Source: Annona cherimola
Taxonomy: Eukaryota; Streptophyta; Magnoliopsida; Magnoliales; Annonaceae
Assembly: GCA_030490835.1 (NCBI GenBank)
Contig: CM059972.1
Span: forward strand, 59,563,563-59,627,562
Direction: 5' to 3'
Length of the DNA: 64,000 nucleotides
In this document: positions 48,719 through 59,055 of the stretch, in pieces
Numbering within the stretch: the first letter of the stretch is position 1
Layout: each line of letters starts with the position of its first letter
Notes under the pieces: generated by a model
The model's database searches: none
Told to the model about the DNA's origin: nothing
Seen by the model: only the letters and a program-made list of their open reading frames with translations
Program-made: the position numbers and the translations under genes

Positions 48719-50497
48719 TGTTGGTCACGAGTTTATGGCAATTACCCAAGTGGGGAGGTGTGAATTGGGTAAATAAAAATTTTCAACTTAAACAGAAATT
48801 TTACCCCAGATTAATCTAGTCCCCTCAATGACGAAACAACCGGAAAGCAATATAGTGCTGAGAGCAGAAATAAAAATCAACAAGCAAGATTTTATAGTGG
48901 TTCGGGCAACCTTCCCTACTCCACTCTTCCAAGCTCACACCTCTTGTGACTTGGGTTCCACTATGTATTTCACAAATACAACTAGAGCCACTGCTCTCTT
49001 CTAGATTTCAGCTCTAGGGGGCATCAACAATTCACAGCACAAGTAGGTGACGAGTTCCACTCCAATCACACACTACTTTGCTTACACTTGATCTTAGTTA
49101 CCCAAACTAAATCAAGTTCAATACAACAAGAAATAAAAAAAGAAAGTTTCTACATGTTACTGGTGTGTAGAGGCAGATTTGGTGCAGAGAAGAACTTGTA
49201 AAGCCGTCTGAAATATTTAACAAGCAGCTCTTGGCAGTTTGAAAGCACGGTTCTTCTTCTAAATGTTGGCTTGATCACTTAAAGCTCTTAGAGATGGGAG
49301 TTATGCACATTCAATGAATTCTCAGCAACCCCTCTCGTTCATATTGAATGCCTTTATAAATGTTGAGGGAATCTGAATATTTGGAAGTAGGTGGCGGGCA
49401 TTTAATGCGCCAACGTTCGAAAATTTCCGACCGTCGCGACCCAAGTCGCAGATGGAGTCGACTTTGGGTGCGACTTCGCCTTTTCGCAACTTCTTTAAGT
49501 TCTAGTCTAGGTCGACTTGGTTCTCGACTTGACCCAAGTCGCAGGTGAAGTCGACTTCGGGTGCGACTTCACTTCCACGGCTTTGCTTGATGAACTTGAA
49601 ATCTTCAGAGATGACTTCGATCACTTGATTTTCTTCATATTGACTGTTCTCCTATTCATTTATAACTCTTGGAGCTTAGAATAATCATCCTAGCTTGATG
49701 TCCTTTAGCTCCGTGACTTGCAAACTTTGAATCCTTGAATCTTGGAGCACCTAATGATGTCCAAATATGTGTTCATAATCCAACATGATGGATTCATGCA
49801 ACTTTGTTTGCTTTGGACTTGATTTGATCTTCATTTGGCCTAAGTTGAATGTTTGAATCCACTTGGTTTTCATCTTCTCTTGAATCTAGCATTGAGCCGA
49901 CTTGATCTGCAAATTCCGTACTGAAGTTGAAGTTGGAGTCGACTTGGTCTTGTGACTTCACCCAAGTCGCATGCGGAGTCGACTTGGGATGCGACTTCAG
50001 CAGCTCTCGTTCTTGATTTCAACTCTGGATAGAAATGACAGGTCGAAGTCGATGCTGGAGTTGACTTGGTCTGTGACTTCACCCAAGTCGCATGCGGAGT
50101 CGACTTGGGATGCGACTTCGGCAGCTTTGGTCCTCGATTTCAACTCTGGACGAAAACGACGTGTTGAAGTCGCTGCTGGAGTCGACTTGATCTGTGACTT
50201 CACCCAAGTCGCATGAGGAGTCTACTTGGGATGCAACTTCGGCAGCTTTGCTCCCCGATTTCAACTCTGGACTAAAATGGCACTTTGAAGTCGCTTCTTG
50301 AGTCGACTTGGAGATTGACTTGGCCTAAGTCGATGCCGGAGTCGACTTAGAGATCGACTTGACTTGTCATGCTTCATTTTCTTCATTTGTATATCCTTTA
50401 ATCATCTTCATAAACATGTTAGTAACCAAAACTTACTCAAATTGATTTGTTAATCATCAAAACATAAACTTGGCTTATTTTCCACATGTTTCCAACA
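48719..50497 (-). mobile_element. Solo SIRE LTR in copia B
   Basis: A 1,779-bp solo LTR (TGTTGGTCACG to TTTCCAACA) with TTTTG on both sides (48714-48718 and 50498-50502) and no internal region. TATA-like TTTATAAA is at 49353-49360. The AAGTCG/CGACTT array covers about 49440-49570 and 49895-50365. It marks a full SIRE element lost by LTR-LTR recombination. Confidence 0.93.
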
Positions 50498-50502
50498 TTT
50501 TG

Positions 50503-50978
50503 GTCTATTGCTGTTGGTGGCAGCAGAGGCTGAATGCGAAAATTTCAAAGCTGAATCCATAGATTTAGATGAATGCATCCAAAATCAGATTTGAAATACC
50601 TAACCAAAATAGCAAATTATTTTAATACAATAACGAATTTTGGGAATCTTTATGGAAATTTCGTACAGTCCTTTAACCCATGTGCTAGGTTTTATTAATA
50701 TTATTATCAAAATCGTCTTGAATCCAAGATGGTAGTGGCTAAACCCGTAGAAAAGATGGAAAACCCATAATCCCATGATGGCAAGATGATCCAAAAAATT
50801 CTATGGGATTCCACAATCAGAAAATAATAATGACGTAAACCACAGATGATTCTAAGTCTGTAGGAAAACCATCCTCATCGGAAATAATTTTAAATCATGT
50901 CAAAATTCTAAAATTCTGTATGAATAAAATTGAGAGATTTCTAAATGATTCAACTCGAAAATCGGCATTGATACCACT
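50503..50978 (-). other. Copia B leader, second part, with PBS
   Basis: Rest of the leader of B. The PBS, minus strand TGGTATCAATGC, is at 50965-50976, adjacent to the LTR. No coding signal. Confidence 0.6.
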
Positions 50979-51434
50979 TGTTGGGAAATTCTTATTGATT
51001 AAATCGATAATCAACCCAGGATCCCCCATGCTAAATCACTAAGAAAAATTAATTATAAGCAGAAGCGTACCTGAATCCATAAGAGCGGTTGTTCTTGAAT
51101 CTTGTGGTTTTTTGGTCTTCCAAGTTAATGCTCTAGGGTTTTTTAGAGAAGGTGGCTCATCTTTTCCAATGATAGAATGTTAGAAAAGAAACCTTAATCG
51201 ATGCATAACCTGGGGACCGCAACCATTTATAAGAAGTCTATCTTTCGTATTTTTAATTTAGCCCATCATAAAATAGAAATTAAAAATTAAGCTATAGGGT
51301 TTCTACGCATATGAGACCCATAATTTATCAGATAATTTAGGCCCATAAACCTTATAGGATCACTTTAAAAATTGGGCCGCTATTTATGATAGCATATATA
51401 TAATTAATACATATGTGTGTCCAAAATTCAAATA
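50979..51434 (-). repeat. 5' LTR of copia B
   Basis: A 456-bp LTR from TGTTGGGAAATT. Its right end, AAATTCAAATA, is changed from the TTCAACA seen in the other LTR; the duplication GATGA follows. Confidence 0.85.
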
Positions 51435-51925
51435 GATGACCCTTTTTTTCACATGATGAGATGTTAGAAAAGAAACTATAAACATATATAATCTGATAAC
51501 TACAACCATTTATATAACGTATCTATTTTTTTATTTTTAATTTAGTCCATCATAAAAATAAAAATTAGAAATTAAGTAATAGGATTTTCTATATATAGGA
51601 TACTCATACTTTATTAGATGATTTGAACCCATAAAATCATATTGGGTATATATATATATATATATATGAGTCTTGATCTTTTAAGACTAGATCTAGCCAA
51701 AAAACTTATTTTTTAATTTTAAATTTTTTTTTTCGTGGGTAAGTAAATTTAGGTGTATTAAATCTATAAACCAAGTTTTACCATTTTGGATATTTTTAAG
51801 TATTTTTTTTGTATTTTTAAACGTAGTGACATTTCCGTAATTTCCGTAAACACAATGACATTTTCTGAAATCCGGTCTTAAAAGATCATTCTGTTATATA
51901 TATATATATGCTCAAAAATCCAACG
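51435..51925 (-). repeat. 5' LTR of copia A, second part, with MITE
   Basis: Matches 715-981 of the 3' LTR. A MITE of about 220 bp sits in the TA-rich end. The LTR ends AAAAATCCAACG, followed by the duplication GAGGC of element A. Confidence 0.85.
51672..51893. mobile_element. MITE in the (TA)n tract of copia A LTR
   Basis: About 220 bp with inverted ends: GATCTTTTAAGACTAGAT at 51674 and, inverted, GATCTTTTAAGACCGGAT ending at 51887. TA runs flank it on both sides, so the duplication is hidden in the microsatellite. It has no coding capacity. The family is not assigned. Confidence 0.7.
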
Positions 51926-51930
51926 GAGGC

Positions 51931-53000
51931 TATTTGGCTTGTCAAGATCGAATTTTTACAATTAACCAAATCAAAAAATTGGTGGTTGATGCTTGCAGAC
52001 GTTCGGTTTAAGGCTCCTGCAATTGCCGGGTTTTCCTAGCCTGTTGCTGCATTTGATAGTTCCTCATGGGAGATGGCTGCTTGGAATTGGGGATAACTGC
52101 TGCTTTGAATTTCATGGTTGAAATTGCAGCCATGTTGCCTTGGATTTGAAAAGGAAGCAGCCAATGGTTAGACGACAAGTTGCTATCGAGTTGCTGGACG
52201 CTGGAGAAAATAAGAGACAGCTGGCCATTTCGAACGGTGCTGCTGGTGGTTGGACATGCCAGCTGGAATTGCTGATCACCAAATTTTTGGTGCAAGAACT
52301 AGTGGGTTCGGCTGTTGGATGATGAGAAACGTTGCAACTGCTTGGGAAAATACTGTCGACAGCGGGATGAAATTGCAGAGTTAAGAGTTTGCTGATACCG
52401 GTTTAATGGGGTTGCTGGTCGGATTTAAAAATGAAAGAGGCAACAGGGGCGGTGGAGTTGGGAGTTTATGCTTGTGGGTTTGAAGCCTAGTTGGAAAATT
52501 TTCCATGGCCAGAATTTTTGGCCACTAATTGGTGATACGATGGCTATAATTTTTGGATTAAATATGGCTGGTTTCAGGGTTGATAGACTGCAAATATATC
52601 TGCCGGAAAAATGGCGACGGATGCTGTTGAAGTTCTAATGAAGGTGCTGCAACAGGGTGTTTGGCGCTGGAGGAGGATAGGGTGCTGCCGGATTTTAGAG
52701 GGGCCGAAACAGGTGGGTATGGCCATGCTTGTTGATCAGATTTTGCAGGGCAGGTGCGGATTTGGTGAAGAGTGTTTTTGGGATTTTTATGGCCAATTGT
52801 TGAAGGACGGGGCTGGTCGGTCTTGTGCTTGCTGGAACCATGGCTTTATGGCTACTTGGGTTTGGCCGGTCGGTGCTGAAATTGGGCTGTTGCAGTCGCC
52901 GGATGTGGGGAAGATGCAGGGCATACTGGTGGCCATTGAAGAGGAACTGGGGAAATGTTGGAGCACCAAACCGATGCTCTAGGGGTCATGCTTATTCATA
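51931..53000. other. Right flank of the nested stack, unassigned GC-richer stretch
   Basis: Sequence outside element A, richer in G on the plus strand with many GCTG words. The longest frame, 52611-52982 (123 codons, tryptophan-rich, starting MATDAVEVLMKVLQQG), has no recognisable domain. The composition resembles the GC-rich leaders of the copia family (48180-48700), so it could be part of another decayed retroelement. I see no supported gene. Confidence 0.35.
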
Positions 53001-53539
53001 TACATACAGCATAAAAAAAATAAAAATTAAAACATTGCAAGATTTGTATATTTTTTACCCAAATCATTCGAATAAGCTACACCTATTTCATAATTTTCAT
53101 TTGGGACTTTTTTGGATTTTGGATTCATTTTATTTATGCAATTCTTATTTAGTTATTTTATCTTAAGATTATATAATAGTCCACTTTGACCCATGTTTTA
53201 AAGTATATTTATAATTATATGTATTTTAGCCTTTTTTTGACAAATATTTGATCTCATTTAACCATTCTATAAATTCGTCTGAATTATATTAATAAGCTAA
53301 TACATATGCATAGTTATTATTATTTTTTAGCCTATTTAATTTTTATTAGCAAGTGTAATTATTTGCATATGTTATATTTTCAAAAGTAATGCAAAATGAC
53401 TTGTTTTATAGCAAAATTAAATATTTTATGAAAATATAATTTTTACAAATTCACATAAAATCTGTATTGAATTAACATTTTTATATTTAAAGGTGTGAAT
53501 TTACTATGAAATTATACATACATTTTGAGAATTATTATC
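53001..53539. other. AT-rich stretch, nothing recognised
   Basis: Strongly AT-rich without a reading frame. It may include downstream remains of the viral fragment that follows, but no motif supports it. Confidence 0.5.
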
Positions 53540-54482
53540 TCTCCTTTTATGTATTCTATTTGGAAGTCAAATATTGCTAATAGAGCTTACCACTTGCAAA
53601 TATTTGCTATGATGCTAAGTTCATTATATCCTTTATTATTATATCTTTGACTACCTTACGGTTGGTTCTTAGTAAGAATTCTTTGTTTGCTAAGTCGCTG
53701 TAAAATTTATTAATATATATGACTATTGCTAACATTTTCTTATCAATAGTAGGATATTTTGATTAAGTCTCATTCCATAATCCAGAAGTATATATGATAA
53801 GTTCTTCCTTGTTATAATTTTTTGTTTTAATATTCCACCATAGCTAATGTCAGATGCGTATGTTTCATCTATTGTACTAGTAATATCTATCATGAGGGAC
53901 CTTTTCATAAAATTCAGAAATAGAATTTAAGCATTCTAAAAATCTTCGTAGTTGCCTTTTGTCTATAATTTCATCAGGGAATCTATTAGTAATCAATTGG
54001 TCTATTAATAAGCCGTATTGTATTATTAGTTATTTTGAATACTAAAACACATATTTTTGTTTGAAATAGTTTTATTTTTCTTTCAGATAGTGCTAGTTTT
54101 TTTTTTTATGTATGACATTTTTAAAAGTGTTTAAATGTTTCCAATAACGTTGTAATGTCTTGGAAAGAATACAGACATCGTTTATGTATACCGTAATAAA
54201 TTTTAAATAAGGGTTAAATATATCATTCATGATACTTTAGAATTCTGAAGGGGCATTTTTTAGCCCGAATGTTATAACATTCTATTCATATTGCTTGAAA
54301 GGAACAGTGAAGACTCTTTTATATTTATCTTTTTCGACTATCTGAATTAGTTTCATTTTGCTTTCAATTGTTTTTGTTAAGCAGCAGTTCTGCCATTGTC
54401 TATCCTTTGTTCTCATTGGAACTCTTACATCCTTCAACAAACTTGCAATATTTGAATAAGATAAGGTACACATTGTCTTCAA
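53540..54482 (-). pseudogene. Endogenous caulimovirid-like RT/RNase H fragment
   Basis: Minus-strand remnant resembling the polymerase of plant pararetroviruses (Caulimoviridae). The open piece 54282-54482 ends in PFKQYE followed by a TAG, then GLKNAPSEF. A degenerate catalytic motif, YIND in place of YIDD, is near 54174-54192. Further on RNase H features are legible (ASDISYGGIL near 53870; FLLRT near 53660). Stops and shifts are frequent throughout, so it is non-coding today. It lacks any LTR. It is cut on its 5' side by the hAT element at 54498. Petuvirus- or florendovirus-like origin is a guess; only a search can decide. Confidence 0.65.
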
Positions 54483-54497
54483 ATTATATGTATGGAA

Positions 54498-55551
54498 TAG
54501 GGGTGCAACTTGAGCCAGGTTGAGCTTGAACCCGGCCCGCCGAACCCGATTTTTTTAATGTGTTAGAACTTGTTTTTCTACAATCTGAACCCGGTGAACT
54601 CGATTTGTAAATGTGACAGGGTTAGGGTTCGAGTGAACCCGAAGAACCCGAGCCCAATTTCTATTTTATATGCATTATAAAATATATTTTATATATAATA
54701 TCTAAACAATATTTCTTTATATTTTTGTATTTTATGTTATTTATATTTATAAATACATGTTTGACATATTTTAATTATATTATAAATAAAGTATATTATT
54801 TTCATTTATATTTATCTTTTATTTCTATAATCTTCTTCATTTATCTTGTTTTTTATGTTAAATTTTTCTAAAGATATTCTTTATATATGAATGATTTTAT
54901 TAGCCCAGGCTAAGCAAATGCCCCACTTAGCCTACTTCAAAAAATTTATTTATAACATTTTTTATTTTTCTTCAAACACTTGTTTATCTAAGTTTATTTA
55001 ACATATAAAACACGTTTTACAATTTTTAGATATATGTATATATTTTTTTTTAGATTTTTAAAGATAAGGGTATTTAAATACATATATGCATAAATGTTTA
55101 AAAATCTAAAAAAAGTATATATACATATCCAAAAATAGTAAAACTTAGTTTATATGTTAAATACACTTAGATAAACATGTGTATGAAAAGAAAAAAAGTT
55201 ATTATAAATGAGTTTTTTAAGGTGGTCTAAGTGAGACATTTGCTTAGCCTGGGCTAACAGAATCACTCATCTTCTTTATATTGTTATATTTTTTAAAAAT
55301 ATGTGGTTTGACCGTATATTATTATGTTTACTTATATAATTTGTTATTATTGTATATTCATATAAAATTTTAAACCTATCACTCTTAAATAAAATGTAAA
55401 TTTATCAACTTAAATTACAACCCGAAACCCAACCTGAACCCGACGTTCAAAAATAGGGTTAGGTTTTAGGGTTAGGGTTGATGTTTTATAAATACGGTTA
55501 GAGTTAGGGTTGAGGTAAACTTGAGTTTCATGAGCTCGAGTCACACCCCTA
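54498..55551. mobile_element. Non-autonomous hAT element
   Basis: 1,054 bp with ends TAGGGGTGCAACTTGAG and CTCGAGTCACACCCCTAA, related to the termini of the hAT at 21006. The flanking 8-mers GTATGGAA and ATATCGAA match at six of eight positions. Subterminal parts repeat GAACCCG-type motifs at the left end and TTAGGGTTAGGG at the right. No transposase. It separates the pararetroviral fragment from whatever lay upstream. Confidence 0.8.
54887..55272. mobile_element. Mutator-like MITE nested in the hAT element
   Basis: 386 bp, almost wholly an inverted repeat: ATGAATGATTTTATTAGCCC at the left and its near complement at the right, with arms of over 150 bp around a centre near 55080. The 9-bp TCTTTATAT occurs on both sides (54878-54886 and 55273-55281), the length expected for Mutator-like elements. 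No coding sequence. Confidence 0.8.
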
Positions 55552-55935
55552 ATATCGAAAGGTACTCATATATGGACAAATTTGTTGTTATTAACTGTGG
55601 CATTCTATTGTTAGCAAATGTTAATGGGAGGATCTTATTAGCTTTTTAGCATCACAAATAAATAAATAAGTAAACTATATGTTGAAATATAAAAATCTAG
55701 TTATTAATTCTTAGTTTCAGGCTTTTAATTTTTTGATGAAAAGAGATCCTTGCTATGTAGTTCCATAGTTTTCTTATGAAACATAAAAATTCAGAGCCTT
55801 CTTAGTTTTGTTTATGAAATAAGCATACGCGGTTCCGTTGTTTTTAATGAAATATAAAAATCTAGTTATTAATTCTTAGTTAAGTAATTGGACGAAATAT
55901 AAATTACCTAGCAATAGAATTTGAGTGCCCATTAT
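55552..55935. other. Stretch right of the hAT element, nothing firm
   Basis: AT-rich, no open frame. It may be the upstream continuation of the viral fragment because it lies across the hAT insertion, but I see no family motif. Confidence 0.4.
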
Positions 55936-56203
55936 ATGCATGTTTGGGAAGTGATAAAACTTTTAGATGAAAAGTTTTAGATTTAAAGATTTTTTTAATT
56001 GAGAGAAAATAAAGTGACATGATGAGGAGTAAAAATAATAAAGTTAAAATAGATAAAATAGTTGGATGGGTCTTTGTATAGAAATAATTGAAAAATAGGA
56101 TAATTGTATAGGAAAATGTAAAGAAATGATTAAAAAATATGGTATTTATAGATAGTGAAAAGTTTTAGCTTGAAATATTTTATTTATTTCCAGACACACC
56201 CTA
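55936..56203. mobile_element. MITE with TGTTTGG ends, copy 1
   Basis: About 265 bp from GCATGTTTGGGAAGTG to TTTCCAGACACACC. The interior is the reverse-oriented relative of 57684-57917 (shared AAGTGATAAAACTTT, GAAATGATTAAAA). Exact boundaries are not certain. Confidence 0.55.
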
Positions 56204-57000
56204 TAAAAATCACATTAAAGTATCTTGATGCTAAATACTTAAATTTTAATTTTAATAATTAAATCAATAAAAAATAATATTTTGATTATATATTAAGATT
56301 TTAAATAAGTGTTAATAATAGAACATTCTATCATTAGCTTAATTAAGACAGAAAATATATAATATTAAAATTTTTATTTCTTTCAACCTTTAATAAATTT
56401 TAAATTAAAAATATTATATAGGCCCACAAGATTTTTCCATGTAACTCATCGTTTTTTTCTCATCCCTTATACGTACACTTATATTATAATAATATAAAAA
56501 GATGATTCATGTCGTTATATATTTATTATTATTTATGTTATTAAAATAACATATCTTAATTAAAAAATTTGTGCGTATTGTTATTGTAGAAATGTTATAT
56601 TAGAGAAAATCATAAATTTATTTTAGAAGAATTTCAAAATTACATAAGATTTACATTATTTTATGTAAAATTAATAGTTAAAAGAACTAAGTATTTATCA
56701 TTCTTTTGTAAAATCTAAAATAATTCAAATTTAGAAATGCTTATATTGTCTTGTTTGGTCATTTTACATATTTATAAAAACTTTTATCTTTTAATCCAAA
56801 CACTAAAATATTACTAAAATTATTTTTAAATTATAAAGCCAAATACTTTTTAACTTTTTACCATCGCATTTTTTATAAAAGTTTTATTTTTAATTGACCT
56901 TTTAAAAAAACTTAAATTTAGAAGCTTGGCTAAATAGAGCTTAAAGGTGTAATTGAATATAATTCAAAAAGTGAAACTACATTTATACAAATAGATTCAA
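56204..57000. other. AT-rich stretch, nothing recognised
   Basis: Very AT-rich, with numerous stops in all frames, no inverted ends found. Confidence 0.5.
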
Positions 57001-57004
57001 TAAA

Positions 57005-57270
57005 GGCTGTGTTTGGTACGTCCATGGTGGTTTTCCATAGTTTTTCTCTCTTTATCCTGCACATTTTTTACAAATGATTTGACATTTCGACTATCCAACA
57101 ATCTCACTTTTTCCAACTTTATCCCTATGTTTTAATTAATTTTTAACTACTCTTTTATTCGAACTTTATCATTGTCATATTATATTATTTATACAATTTT
57201 CAAATTACTCTCTTTTACACTTCCCACACCTTTCTACTGTTTCATTAAAATATACATTACCAAACATACC
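57005..57270. mobile_element. MITE with TGTTTGG ends, copy 2
   Basis: 266 bp from GGCTGTGTTTGGTACG to TTACCAAACATACC, flanked by TAAA on both sides (57001-57004, 57271-57274). A TAA-type duplication would fit PIF/Harbinger; the family is not certain. Confidence 0.55.
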
Positions 57271-57274
57271 TAAA

Positions 57275-57680
57275 ATCTATTAAAATGTTTCTATAATACC
57301 GCAGACACGACTTGCCAAGCCTTCCACCAAGGTCTAAACCTCATCAATTGCATGTTGCATAGGAGCAAATTGTCTTCTAATATGGCCTTTTGGGGAGCAA
57401 TGGTCTCCTATGTGAAGAGCTTTAATCTCCTCCTTGATGTTCTAGAAGAAAAATTTGTAATGATTTATAAGATTAATTTGACAAGAAATTTGTATGGCTT
57501 TTTATACATTTGATATATAACACTTAGATGGAGAAAATAGATATTGTAAAGTATCAATAAAAAAATCAGATGAATGAGATAAGTTTTTCAGAATAATAAA
57601 CAATCCTTAATTTGAAATCAACAAATTTCTAAAACTATTAAATATGATGATGAAATAATAGAATTACAGTTTCTATCTTT
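57275..57680. other. Unassigned, possible coding remnant on the minus strand
   Basis: From 57440 to 57310 the minus strand reads a short peptide with EEIKALHIGDHCSPKG, unusual for its surroundings, but it is too short to assign. The rest is AT-rich. Confidence 0.25.
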
Positions 57681-57683
57681 ACT

Positions 57684-57917
57684 GGCGTGTTTGTTTACAT
57701 AAATTTTTTTTCTCTCTCCACAAAGCCTGCTTTTCAACCATTCAATTATATTTTTCTATACAATTATCTTATTTTAATCATTTCTTCAAGATTTTTCATA
57801 CAACTATCTTTTTTTTTCAAACTTTACCCATATCATGTCGCGTCATTTTCTTCCATTTTAAAAATTCAACACCAAGAACTTTTCTCTCTAAAGTTTTGTC
57901 ACTTCCCAAACACATCC
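57684..57917. mobile_element. MITE with TGTTTGG ends, copy 3
   Basis: About 234 bp from GGCGTGTTTGTTTAC to CTTCCCAAACACATCC. Its reverse complement aligns with 55936-56203, so the two belong to the same family in opposite orientation. Confidence 0.55.
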
Positions 57918-58590
57918 TGAAACTAAAAGAACAACTTAGTAATATCTCTCATAGGATGTTTACAAGCTCTTTTCATAAAGATTTAGAAGTTGAAATACTA
58001 ATAAAAGAAGTTAGATATAATATATATATATAATATCTCAAATATAAGATAAGGGAATTCCAAATTATACTTATATATTTTGACCATAATTTCTTATGTA
58101 CCCATAAGTTTTTTAAATTCCTTTGGAATCCATAAATTTTTTCCAAAACTTCCCCCATAACCAAACAATTAAGTTCCATTAGCCACATCTAAGTTTTTAG
58201 TTTTTTCTATTTTTAAAGATTTTGAAATGTCCAAATTATCCACTACATGTGTATAGGTATTTTGCACACCATTGGAACAAGCTTTCGATGCTTCATCATC
58301 TTTCTCCGCAGTTTTCATGGTTGCTATTGCAAACAATCTTTTTCGGCATCATCGTCAATGTAGATTTAGGACAACCATCTCTGAACATCTACATAAACAC
58401 TGCTCCAGGTGTGTATTTTTTTGTGTTGCCAAAGTATAAACGATGCTCCATCATCTTTCCTATCTTCCTCTATTTTTAATCCATACATTCGACATCTCCA
58501 TCATCCCCATTTCAGCGACCTTCAATTCTCTGATCTCCCATCTCCATCACCTTCATTGATTCTCTGTTCTCCTTTACAATAGCTACACAA
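57918..58590. other. AT-rich stretch, nothing recognised
   Basis: Contains a TA microsatellite near 58018-58034 and only short chance frames on both strands. Confidence 0.5.
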
Positions 58591-58595
58591 GATCA

Positions 58596-59050
58596 GTATT
58601 ATACACATCTTATTGATTAAAAGAATAATCACCTCTGAATCCTTTATGTCAAATGATGAAGAAAAATATACTAGAGGTGGATGGGTACCTAAATCTTCAA
58701 TCCACAGGAACAAATGTTGTTATTGAATGTTAAAGTTCTAGGTCTTCCAAGTTAGTACTTAGGATTTTTTGGACAAAGAAGTTCTCACTCTCTCTCAATA
58801 ATAGAATATTATAAAAGAAACTCTTATGCACAATTCGGGGACCACAACCATTTATACAAGCACTTGTCTTTCTTATTTCTAATTTAGTCCATTATAAAAT
58901 AGAAATTAAAAATTAGGCATTAAACTTTCTACGCATAAAAGTCCATTATATTAGATAATTTAGGCCCATTTAGCTTTAAACTTTCTAAGATCATTTTAAA
59001 ATTGTGTCATTCTTTATGATTTCACATAATATATAATTATTATAAGAGTA
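58596..59050 (-). repeat. Decayed solo LTR of the copia A/B family
   Basis: Aligns with the A and B LTRs along its length: CTTATTGATTAAAAG, GGTCTTCCAAGTTAGT, GGGACCACAACCATTTATA, TTTAGTCCATTATAAAATAGA. Neither end is preserved and there is no internal sequence or clear duplication. Orientation is the same as A and B. Confidence 0.7.
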
Positions 59051-59055
59051 CGATC

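Larger units (their letters stand above)
43039..51434 (-). mobile_element. Copia B, same family as A, nested in A's 5' LTR
   Basis: LTRs at 43039-43500 and 50979-51434 flank about 7.5 kb containing decayed copia pol and gag remnants, a leader and a solo SIRE LTR. The duplication is GATGG (43034-43038) and GATGA (51435-51439), one base apart. The LTRs agree at about nine positions in ten by eye. Without the solo LTR the element is about 6.6 kb. The inserted element belongs to the same family as the LTR it landed in. Confidence 0.85.
553..51925 (-). mobile_element. Copia element A, oldest host of the nested stack
   Basis: A Ty1/copia retrotransposon on the minus strand, spread over 51.4 kb by later insertions. 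Both ends carry the same 5-bp duplication GAGGC (548-552 and 51926-51930). The left end is the 3' LTR (553-981); the 5' LTR is split into 42864-43038 and 51435-51925. Pieces in minus-strand order: 5' LTR, PBS near 42850, leader (41988-42863 and 32041-33124), gag (31644-32040 and about 13150-13664), pol (11376-13150 and about 1250-2590), polypurine tract at 982. Removing SIRE-1, the gypsy element, SIRE-2, copia B and the MITE leaves about 7.1 kb, a normal copia size. The frames are full of stops and shifts, and its LTRs are clearly diverged, so it is the oldest layer. Confidence 0.88.

Noticed and set aside
57300..57440. Possible coding remnant on the minus strand
   Set aside because: About 45 codons with one stop; resemblance to any family is too weak to name.
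58222..58479. 85-codon frame
   Set aside because: Low-information, AT-rich, hydrophobic translation with no domain and no neighbours to support it.
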